Part shown: positions 1 through 5,935 of the stretch, piece by piece
Position numbering within the stretch: the stretch's first letter is position 1
Layout: each line of letters opens with the position of its first letter
Source: CAIWKO01 sp964469155
GTDB lineage: Bacteria > Bacteroidota > Bacteroidia > Bacteroidales > CAIWKO01
Direction of reading: 5' to 3'
Assembly (NCBI GenBank): GCA_964469155.1
Contig: CAYXXU010000111.1
Coordinates: forward strand, 1-8,375
DNA length: 8,375 nt
Notes under the pieces: model-generated
Databases searched by the model: none
Seen by the model: only the letters and a program-made list of their open reading frames with translations
Told to the model about the DNA's origin: nothing
Translations under genes and position numbers: made by a program

Positions 1-206
1 GGACAGCGGTAATTTTGCTGAGGGGGGCTGCTGTTTCGGCGTCGGTGTAGAAAACAATGAGAGAGGTGGGCCGAACCCCCGGGCAGCAACACCAATAGCA
101 CCACCGCAGGCATTTTAAAAAGCAGTTCCTCTTTGTCAAAACCCAGATCCTTGTTCTTTTCTCCCAGGGTGTCAATGCGCGGGAGATTGTTTGCTGTTGT
201 TTTCAT
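1..206 (-). CDS. 5' end of an unrecognised protein, cut by the window edge, probable frameshift
   Basis: Reading leftward from an ATG at 204-206, the frame stays open to the window edge. The first ~43 residues look like real coding: a charged N-terminus (MKTTANNLPRIDTLGEKNKD) leads into a hydrophobic stretch resembling a membrane segment (MPAVVLLVLLP). Past the C/G run near 77-84 this frame becomes implausible (His/Arg/Cys/Pro-rich). The next frame instead gives a sensible sequence, SLIVFYTDAETAAPLSKITA. A one-base insertion (or two-base loss) in the C/G run, real or from sequencing, would explain this. The product would then have a cytoplasmic N-tail, one membrane anchor and an outer domain. 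I do not recognise the family. This end is visibly more GC-rich than the rest of the window. Confidence 0.4.
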   Translation of the reverse strand, partial: MKTTANNLPRIDTLGEKNKDLGFDKEELLFKMPAVVLLVLLPGGSAHLSHCFLHRRRNSSPPQQNYRC

Positions 207-315
207 GGAATTAATTTTGCATATAAACGCTAAACAGAGGTGTTTTATGTATGTTTTGTAAAATTTATTTTCTTCTGACAATATAATCACGTTTTCGTCG
301 TTGTGGTATAAACTG

Positions 316-323
316 TAACTTTG
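316..323 (+). promoter_or_regulatory. Bacteroidota -7 promoter element upstream of the secreted protein gene
   Basis: TAACTTTG matches the phylum -7 consensus TAnnTTTG and ends four bases before the ATG at 328. No good TTTG element lies 19 bases upstream; the nearest is TTTC at 293-296. With the usual spacing, transcription would begin at or next to the start codon, so the mRNA would be leaderless or nearly so. Confidence 0.5.
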
Positions 324-327
324 CGTT

Positions 328-810
328 ATGATAAATAACATCTTTTCGGGCCTAATCATTTTACTTTCGGGACCTTTGTGGGTGAAGGCTCAAACCCCCG
401 CCCTCAATCAAAAAATCGTTGATTATGTTACTACTCAGGTCGGCAAAAAAGTAGACCGCGGCGAATGCTGGGACCTGGCTTATGAAGCGCTTACGCTAAA
501 CAATTGTAAATGGGACGGGAAATACGCTTTTGGTAAAAAACTGAATCAAAGAACCGACAGCATTTATCCGGGTGATATCATACAGTTTGAGGATGTTATT
601 ATCAGATATACCGAAAAAAATGTCAGCTTCAGGGAAACCTATCCGCATCATACGGCTATCATTTATGAGGTTTTAGGGAAGGGTCATTATAAAATAGCGC
701 ATCAGAATTATGGCAACAAAAGCAGAATTGTTGGCATAACCGAATTGAAATTATCGAACAAAACTTCGGGTAACATCTATTTTTACCGTCCGGTTGCAAT
801 AACTGAATGA
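328..810 (+). CDS. small secreted papain-like (NlpC/P60/CHAP-type) hydrolase-like protein
   Basis: The 160-residue product begins with a hydrophobic segment (about residues 5-19) and a probable signal-peptidase site after VKA, with Q22 as the first mature residue, so it is likely exported to the periplasm or beyond. The mature part has the hallmarks of a compact papain-like fold: a candidate nucleophile Cys47 in RGECWDLA, a PGDIIQF strand at 81-87 like the PGD motif common in NlpC/P60 and CHAP proteins, a candidate catalytic His107 or His108 in HHTAIIYEV, and a polar HQNYG at 125-129. Families of this fold usually cleave peptidoglycan peptides or amide bonds; the substrate here is unknown. 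No cell-wall-binding domain is present. Its stop codon lies one base from the stop of the convergent gene remnant, leaving no room for a terminator. Exact family membership is uncertain. Confidence 0.65.
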   Translation: MINNIFSGLIILLSGPLWVKAQTPALNQKIVDYVTTQVGKKVDRGECWDLAYEALTLNNCKWDGKYAFGKKLNQRTDSIYPGDIIQFEDVIIRYTEKNVSFRETYPHHTAIIYEVLGKGHYKIAHQNYGNKSRIVGITELKLSNKTSGNIYFYRPVAITE

Positions 811-811
811 C

Positions 812-1093
812 CTATATCCTGCAGAGTATTATCGAGATCAGGAGCAACCAAAGGATTATCTCGCCCAAAAGTGATTTTTTCAGATTGGAAAAATACATTG
901 CGGCCATAATAGCGACCGGCAGTAACAGATAAGAAAAATCGAATACCGGAACCGTAATATAAAATAAGGCGGAAGCCACCGATACTATCAGCAGCCATAA
1001 CAATACCAGCGAAATCCGGCGAATGTTTATCAGTTTTTCATTGACATTGATTAAAAAATGTACCACGGCAATGAACAGCAGGAACCCCAAATG
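812..1093 (-). pseudogene. C-terminal remnant of a multi-span membrane protein, tentatively DUF6427-like
   Basis: An open minus-strand frame of about 94 codons ends at TAG (812-814). It encodes alternating hydrophobic spans: GFLLFIAVVHFLI, ISLVLLWLLIVSVASALFYI, FSYLLLPVAIMAAMYF and GEIILWLLLISIIL, broken by short charged turns such as NVNEKL and NLKKS. There is no ATG at its beginning; the only candidate start is a TTG (1088-1090) three codons inside a stop at 1094-1096. That stop lies exactly where plus-strand transposase coding begins. The pattern and the C-terminal position of the spans recall the Bacteroidota membrane family DUF6427 (about 300 residues), an assignment from memory and not certain. 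The simplest reading is a gene cut off by insertion or deletion involving the adjacent insertion sequence, with its N-terminal part lost. It is unlikely to be functional. Confidence 0.5.
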
Positions 1094-1096
1094 CTA

Positions 1097-1243
1097 TGGC
1101 TTTATAAAAAAAGTAATGCTATGGCAGAGAGATTAAATGGAAAAATACAAGAGATAAAATTAAATGCTAAAGGATACCGTTTTTTTGAAAATTTTAGAGC
1201 AGCCATCTTGTTTTTTCATGGAAAGTTGTGCCTTTACCCATAA
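1097..1243 (+). mobile_element. 3' end of a degenerate ISAon1/ISL3-like transposase
   Basis: The plus-strand frame ending at TAA (1241-1243) encodes a typical transposase C-terminus: SNAMAERLNGKIQ, then EIKLNAKGYRFFENFR, then AAILFFHGKLCLYP. The AERLNGKIQ block holds the Glu expected near the last catalytic acidic residue of DDE enzymes, and 'GYR-F-NFR-AILFFHG-L-LYP' is a signature I associate with Bacteroidota ISAon1-type (ISL3-related) transposases. Only about 45 codons survive. The frame continues leftward to an ATG at 1058, but that part overlaps the membrane-protein remnant on the other strand and does not look like transposase. The rest of the element, including the left end and the other catalytic Asp residues, is missing. 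Positions 1244-1372 should hold the original right end, but I could not identify a terminal inverted repeat or target duplication there. Confidence 0.7.
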
Positions 1244-1372
1244 GAAACGCAGTAGTACCATTTTTTTTAATCTTCTTGCTTACTTATAATAATCTTAATC
1301 TAATTCCAATTTAATTCTTTATTGCAAATGAACTGTTTTGCCCAATTCCAGTTACCTGCTTCCCTTTTATGG

Positions 1373-2518
1373 TCATTCATTTTGCTGATGTTTTAGTGAA
1401 AATTTTAAGATTATTAAACCCAAGAGTCCTGCTATTAAAGAAGAAATTAAGATTACTAATTTTGAATTGTTTATGATAGTTTGGCCGTCAAAAGCAAGTA
1501 AGGTTACAAATATTGACATTGTAAATCCAATTCCTGCTAAAAGTCCAACACCAAAAATTGATTTCCAATTGAGGTCTGGCGGAAGTTTGCAAAGTCCAAA
1601 AGTTACTGCTGAATATGCCAAAAGGAAAATGCCCAAAGGTTTGCCAACAATTAGTCCTAGTGCAATGCCTAAACTATAATTTCCAGTCAATGTCTGTGCA
1701 ATGTCGCCACTAAATACGATTGCAGTATTTGCAAGTGCAAAAATGGGTAAAACAATAAATGCAACGGGTTTGTGTAGAAAGTGTTGCAAAACATAAGAAG
1801 TTGATTTTCCATTTCCTTTACCAAATGGAATGGCAAATGCCAATAAAACGCCTGTAATTGTAGGATGAACTCCTGAGTGAAGCATAAAGTACCACATTGC
1901 AATTCCGCCCATCAAATATGGAATTATACTTTTCACTTTCATTCTGTTGAATACCAAAAGCAAAGCAAAAATTCCTAATGCAATAATTAAGTTTGTCCAC
2001 AGTATTGTCTTGGTGTAAAAAATGGCAATAATAACTATTGCTCCTAAATCATCAGCCACAGCCAGTGCCGTTAAAAAAACTTTTAGTGAAGTAGGAACCC
2101 TGTTTCCTAATAAGGATAAAATACCCAATGCAAAAGCTATATCTGTAGCCGTAGGAATACCTGAACCAGCTTGCGTTATTGTTCCATAATTGAATAATAA
2201 GTAAATGGCTGCCGGCACAATCATTCCACCCATTGCAGCAAATATTGGTAGCAGGGCGTCTTTAAAGTTTGAAAGTTCGCCTATATAAATTTCTCTTTCT
2301 AACTCTAAGCCAATGAGCAAAAAGAATACAGCCATCAGACCATCGTTTATGCAATGCTCAATAGTCAATCCTAAAAATTTGATTTGGAAAAAATTGTGGT
2401 ACCCTGCTCCGAAATTTGAGTTAGCCAAGGCTAATGACAATACTGTGCAAACAATTAAAACAAAGCCGCCTGCTTTTTCGCTGTTAAAAAAATCTGTAAA
2501 TAATTTGGTTGCCTTCAT
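1373..2518 (-). CDS. nhaA: Na+/H+ antiporter NhaA
   Basis: The 381-residue product is close to the length of E. coli NhaA (388) and collinear with it. It is an inner-membrane secondary transporter that exports Na+ (or Li+) in exchange for protons. The key elements are present: the TATDIAFALGIL motif with Asp126 (E. coli Asp133), the ALAVADDLGAIVI motif with the ion-binding pair Asp156-Asp157 (E. coli Asp163-Asp164), and Lys293 in VGKPLG (E. coli Lys300). The conserved segments LIGLELEREIYIGEL near 68-82 and GIGFTMSIF near 329-337 are also intact. The ATG at 2516-2518 gives the expected N-terminus (short amphipathic helix, then the first span). The gene follows another Na+/H+ exchanger on the same strand after 65 bases and may share its transcript; I see no strong promoter in that gap. 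Nothing suggests loss of function. Confidence 0.96.
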   Translation of the reverse strand: MKATKLFTDFFNSEKAGGFVLIVCTVLSLALANSNFGAGYHNFFQIKFLGLTIEHCINDGLMAVFFLLIGLELEREIYIGELSNFKDALLPIFAAMGGMIVPAAIYLLFNYGTITQAGSGIPTATDIAFALGILSLLGNRVPTSLKVFLTALAVADDLGAIVIIAIFYTKTILWTNLIIALGIFALLLVFNRMKVKSIIPYLMGGIAMWYFMLHSGVHPTITGVLLAFAIPFGKGNGKSTSYVLQHFLHKPVAFIVLPIFALANTAIVFSGDIAQTLTGNYSLGIALGLIVGKPLGIFLLAYSAVTFGLCKLPPDLNWKSIFGVGLLAGIGFTMSIFVTLLAFDGQTIINNSKLVILISSLIAGLLGLIILKFSLKHQQNE

Positions 2519-2583
2519 CTTCTACATTAGATCAGCAATAAGTTAAGTTCCAAATAAAAAGACAACTGGCGCATTTCTATTGG

Positions 2584-3765
2584 TTATTGATCAATAATTT
2601 CTTTTTTCTCTTTATTAAACATGAGGCCGAACATCATGAACAAAGAGGTGAGGAGGATGATTTGAATTAAGAGGGATTTGTTGATAAATGGAATATTCAT
2701 GCTTAGGGGAAGGCTTAAAAAAAGAATGATAGTAAACAATCCTTTAGGAGCAATAAATAATAGTGGTTTGACCTCCAGGCGTAATATTTTCAACCAAATC
2801 CACCGAACACTGTATGTAAGGATAAAAATCCCCAGCGCCCAAAGCATGGTATCTGTGTTGAGAATTTCAGAAGTTTTCATCAAATAGCCAAAAAGCAAAA
2901 AGAATAAGGAGCGAATGAGAAACGAGATTTCTGAGGTAATGTCTCCAAATCGTTTTACTTCTTGTTGCAGAATGTGGGGTTTGAGTTTTTTGATCCATTT
3001 GTTTTCACTCAGCTTACTGAAGTTTCCCAGGAAAAGTCCGAATATGAGAATAAAAATCAGCCCCGGTAAATTGTAGGTGCCCGAAACAACATAAATCAAA
3101 ACTATCAACAAAATGATGGGCGCAAATTTAATATGGTGATCGATGCGGTTTAATAACATTGAAAGTCCGATGGTTGCTAAAAAGGAGATGGCTACCATGA
3201 GCAATATCTGCAAATTGAAAAGACCAATTGTCCAATAAACAGACGCTCCGCTAATCAGCATCAGGTTGAAGAACAGCACCCCGACGATATCTGAAAAATT
3301 GCTTTCGTAAATAACAAATTCTTTTTTCTTTGCCGACAAATACCTGACACTGGGTATGGCAATGGCGCTGCTAAGGTTGCATAAAGGTATCGCATTTAAA
3401 AGTCCGGCCTGAAGACTTGTGTTGCCGAAATATTGAAACAGCAATGCCAGCACGAAACTCAGCATTACATAGGGCAGCAATGCCATAAAAAACGATTTCA
3501 ATATCAATTTCTTCTTCGAATGGTTCAGTTCAAGCTCCATGGAACTTTCGAGTAGTATCAGAATAAGTCCTATGGTTCCGAATACAGGCAAAACTACTGA
3601 CAAATCGGGAATTTCTATTCCTATTACCATGGAAATCTGTCTGACCAACCAACCCAAAAACAGCAACAATACGACTGAAGGGACCTGTGTTTTTGATGAG
3701 GTAAGGTCAAACGTGTAAGCTATAAGCAGCAACACACAAATAGTAATGATAATTCCGTTGGTCAT
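2584..3765 (-). CDS. CPA-type sodium/proton exchanger (cation:proton antiporter)
   Basis: The 393-residue product has about a dozen hydrophobic segments and the layout of the monovalent cation:proton antiporter (CPA1/CPA2) membrane domain, without the C-terminal TrkA-type domains many CPA2 proteins carry. Recognisable parts are GLILILLESSMELEL (66-80), the unwound-helix region NLSSAIAIPSVRYLSAK (130-146), the ion-site motif YESNFSDIVGVLFF (153-166) with Glu154 and Asp159, and PKGLFTIILFLSLP (340-353). In CPA1 proteins the ion-site motif ends Asn-Asp and in CPA2 Asp-Asp; here it is Ser158-Asp159. Lys341 sits where many relatives have Arg. It probably exchanges Na+ or K+ for H+ in the inner membrane; ion and direction cannot be read from sequence. 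It is the first gene of a possible two-gene unit with nhaA and has its own well-formed promoter. Confidence 0.85.
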   Translation of the reverse strand: MTNGIIITICVLLLIAYTFDLTSSKTQVPSVVLLLFLGWLVRQISMVIGIEIPDLSVVLPVFGTIGLILILLESSMELELNHSKKKLILKSFFMALLPYVMLSFVLALLFQYFGNTSLQAGLLNAIPLCNLSSAIAIPSVRYLSAKKKEFVIYESNFSDIVGVLFFNLMLISGASVYWTIGLFNLQILLMVAISFLATIGLSMLLNRIDHHIKFAPIILLIVLIYVVSGTYNLPGLIFILIFGLFLGNFSKLSENKWIKKLKPHILQQEVKRFGDITSEISFLIRSLFFLLFGYLMKTSEILNTDTMLWALGIFILTYSVRWIWLKILRLEVKPLLFIAPKGLFTIILFLSLPLSMNIPFINKSLLIQIILLTSLFMMFGLMFNKEKKEIIDQ

Positions 3766-3804
3766 TTATTCGATGGTCAGTAGTAATTATTTCATCCCCT
3801 TATA

Positions 3805-3834
3805 CAAATTTAGGCTTAATTTATGAGGTGGCAA
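3805..3834 (-). promoter_or_regulatory. Bacteroidota-type promoter for the CPA exchanger (and possibly nhaA)
   Basis: On the minus strand TAAATTTG (3812-3805) matches the -7 consensus TAnnTTTG. A TTG (3834-3832) lies exactly 19 bases upstream, as expected for the -33 element. The predicted start of transcription is near 3800, giving a leader of about 35 bases to the ATG at 3765. Confidence 0.65.
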
Positions 3835-3975
3835 TAGTTATCGGATATGCTTACATTCAGATGGAAGAGCTTATGAAATTGATATTCTGAATAATGATGC
3901 TTTTATAATTCTATGAAAACTAATGACTTTCTAATTTCTTTGTCAAAATTTTTACTTAATTTAGTGGATGCATAA

Positions 3976-3983
3976 TAATTTTG
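3976..3983 (+). promoter_or_regulatory. -7 promoter element upstream of the 147-residue protein gene
   Basis: TAATTTTG matches TAnnTTTG and ends seven bases before the ATG at 3991, predicting only a few bases of leader. The -33 region is poor (TTTA at 3951-3954, spacing 21), as might be expected of an activator-dependent promoter. Two CTAAT half-sites 11 bases apart lie upstream at 3920-3935. Confidence 0.45.
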
Positions 3984-3990
3984 GCATAAA

Positions 3991-4434
3991 ATGAAATACG
4001 GAAAAGCATCATCAAAATCATTAGTATTATTGATTTCCAGGATAAGCGGGTTCTTGCCTAAAAATAAAAAGGTCGGAATTTCTGATCTTGTTGCACTTGA
4101 AAATTATTTAATTCATCCGGAAAGAAAATTTGTCACGGGTTCAATTGCCCTGAAATTTTCTGCCCAAAAAACTTTGTTGAACGGAACAGTGGTTCAGCTT
4201 ATAGAAACTATTGAATTTCAGAATAAGGATTTTTCAATTTTCTCTACATGGATTGAGGAGTGTGGCGGCGAACAGCGGGAATATAGAGACAATCGAACAG
4301 GCGATTTTGAATCAGAAAACGATTTGCCATATCATGTAAACTATTCAGTGAATGCCATTGATAATATTCTGCATGTTATGGAGGGTAGTTTTACATTGAA
4401 AACAGATCAATTCAAGATAGGAAAACCGGATTAA
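3991..4434 (+). CDS. hypothetical protein, 147 residues
   Basis: I do not recognise this family. The N-terminus is basic with a mildly hydrophobic stretch (SLVLLISRISGFLP, 9-22) that is weak as a signal peptide or membrane segment, so the protein is probably cytoplasmic or peripheral. The rest alternates short hydrophobic and polar stretches (for example KFVTGSIALKFSA and NGTVVQLIETIEF), suggesting a mainly beta structure, with an acidic middle part (about 88-112). No cofactor or metal motif is evident; the only Cys is Cys91, in EECGGEQ. The frame is uninterrupted and follows a -7 promoter element, which supports a real gene. It lies 66 bases upstream of the glycosyltransferase-phosphatase fusion on the same strand and is probably co-transcribed with it, so a role tied to that pathway is possible but not shown. 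Confidence 0.6.
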   Translation: MKYGKASSKSLVLLISRISGFLPKNKKVGISDLVALENYLIHPERKFVTGSIALKFSAQKTLLNGTVVQLIETIEFQNKDFSIFSTWIEECGGEQREYRDNRTGDFESENDLPYHVNYSVNAIDNILHVMEGSFTLKTDQFKIGKPD

Positions 4435-4500
4435 AAAAAATGAAAAGCGAATTATGAGCCTCTGCGTATCCTATAAATTTACCATTAAACAGATAGAATC

Positions 4501-5880
4501 ATGATTTCCGTAATTATTCCAACCCTGAACGAAGAAGAGCACATTGCATCAGTGGTTACTTTTGCAAAAAAGCAGCCCCATGTGAGCGAGGTAATTGTAG
4601 TGGACGACAAGTCGATGGACCAGACTGTAAGCATTGCCAAACAAAATGGTGCCAAGGTAATTACCAGCACAAGAATTGGCAAAGGAGCCTCAATGAAGGA
4701 TGGTATTTTATGTGCCGCAAATGAGGTCATTGTATTTTTAGATGGAGATATAGACCCTTATCCGCATTATACCATTAAACTGCTTAGCGATCCGATACTT
4801 AATTGTGAGGCAGAATTTGTTAAATCGTCGTTCAGCCGAAATGCCGGCAGGGTGACCGAATTGGTGGCCAAACCTTTGTTGAGCATCTTTTTTCCTGAAC
4901 TGCTTCGTTTCAGTCAGCCTTTGAGCGGAATGATTGCAGGCAAAAAATCACTTTTTCAAGAATTGGATTTCAGGGATGATTATGGCGTTGATATCTCCAT
5001 ACTTATTGACATGTTTTTATTGAATGTGCGTATGAAAGAAGTTGAAATAGGTTACCTTGATAATAAAAGTAAACCCTGGCAAGCTTTGGGAAAAATGAGT
5101 AAAGAAGTTGCCCATGCCATTATTGTAAAGGCATCAACCACGAAAAATCCCAACTTTACTTTTGAGGAACTGGGTGTATTGAACGAAATAAGGTCGCAGA
5201 TGGAATTTGGCATCGGTCAACATCTTACAGCACTTAATAAATTAGTAGTTTTTGATATGGATAATACCCTGTTACAAGGCAGGTTTATTGATATTTGTGC
5301 ATCAACATTTGGTTTTAAAAAAGAGCTTATGGATATTCGTTCGTCAGAAACCGATGTGGTTATTCAAACCAAGCGTATTGCAACACTGTTGAAAGGAAGA
5401 ACATTTGGGGAATTGATTGAACTGACAAATAAAATTCCGGTGGTGGAAGGGACAAAAGAAATCATAAATGAGCTTAAAAACAGGGGCTATTTGGTTGGAA
5501 TTATTTCCGACAGCTATGATTGCATAACCAATCATTTAAAAAATTCGCTGGGAATGGATTTTTCGCTTGCCAATGAATTAGAGTTTTCGAAAAGCATTTG
5601 CACAGGCGAAGTAAAGATACCCTCATTTCTGTTTAGTAATTCGAACAGCATTTGTAAACATACTTTGTGTAAAACCAATGCACTACTGTCTGTATTATCC
5701 AAATATGACATACAAATTGAAAATACTATTGCCATCGGTGACAGCCTTAACGATCTTTGTATGATAAAGGAAGCCGGATTGGGAATTGCCTTTTGCTCGA
5801 AAGATGAATTGGTGAACCATCACGCCGATATTAAAATATCTACACCTTCTTTTGATGATTTATTGGATCTTACGAAATAG
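4501..5880 (+). CDS. fused GpgS-like glycosyltransferase and HAD phosphatase (probable glucosylglycerate synthesis)
   Basis: Residues 1-215 are a GT-A glycosyltransferase: a nucleotide-binding start (ISVIIPTLNEEEHI), RIGKGASMKDG at 58-68, and a DGD metal motif at 81-83. They then match the glucosyl-3-phosphoglycerate synthase (GpgS, GT81) signature: FVKSSF, GRVTELVAKPLL (116-127), QPLSG (139-143), YGVDISILID (161-170) and LGKMSKEV (196-203). Residues 247-459 are a phosphoserine-phosphatase-like HAD domain with all four motifs: DMDNT (252-256, nucleophile Asp252, acid Asp254), Ser336 in GIISDSYD, Lys391, and GDSLNDLCMIKEAGLGIA (413-430). In the known two-step route GpgS joins NDP-glucose and 3-phosphoglycerate and GpgP removes the phosphate to give the compatible solute glucosylglycerate. 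One polypeptide may do both here, as in the analogous Dehalococcoides mannosylglycerate synthase-phosphatase fusion. A mannosyl donor or another phosphorylated acceptor cannot be excluded. The start is supported by the fold beginning at residue 2. No signal or membrane segment is seen; cytoplasmic. Confidence 0.8.
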   Translation: MISVIIPTLNEEEHIASVVTFAKKQPHVSEVIVVDDKSMDQTVSIAKQNGAKVITSTRIGKGASMKDGILCAANEVIVFLDGDIDPYPHYTIKLLSDPILNCEAEFVKSSFSRNAGRVTELVAKPLLSIFFPELLRFSQPLSGMIAGKKSLFQELDFRDDYGVDISILIDMFLLNVRMKEVEIGYLDNKSKPWQALGKMSKEVAHAIIVKASTTKNPNFTFEELGVLNEIRSQMEFGIGQHLTALNKLVVFDMDNTLLQGRFIDICASTFGFKKELMDIRSSETDVVIQTKRIATLLKGRTFGELIELTNKIPVVEGTKEIINELKNRGYLVGIISDSYDCITNHLKNSLGMDFSLANELEFSKSICTGEVKIPSFLFSNSNSICKHTLCKTNALLSVLSKYDIQIENTIAIGDSLNDLCMIKEAGLGIAFCSKDELVNHHADIKISTPSFDDLLDLTK

Positions 5881-5935
5881 TTTGTGCCCCTTTGATATTA
5901 GAATGTCCCCTAATGCAATTCTGCCCGGGGCCAAA

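Noticed and set aside
1058..1096. Extension of the transposase frame leftward to the ATG at 1058
   Set aside because: These 13 codons lie inside the membrane-protein remnant on the opposite strand and do not resemble transposase; the ATG is fortuitous.
1310..1376. Twenty-one-codon minus-strand frame (MTIKGKQVTGIGQNSSFAIKN) overlapping the nhaA stop by ATGA
   Set aside because: Too short and featureless to call; it may be the decayed start of a gene lost with the insertion-sequence event, but nothing supports this.
2519..2583. Separate promoter for nhaA in the gap after the exchanger gene
   Set aside because: The best candidate, TTTATTTG, misses the invariant A of the -7 element and has no TTG at 19 bases.
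4454..4504. Sixteen-codon frame (MSLCVSYKFTIKQIES) whose stop overlaps the start of the fusion gene by ATGA
   Set aside because: It could be a coupled leader peptide, but it is very short, has no promoter or recognisable attenuator structure, and such overlaps occur by chance in AT-rich DNA.
5885..5932. Possible bidirectional terminator between the convergent fusion and kinase genes (GCCCC...GGGGC with inner AGAAT/ATTCT)
   Set aside because: The outer stem is five base pairs around a 36-base interval, the inner stems compete with each other, and there is no T-run; not convincing as a terminator.
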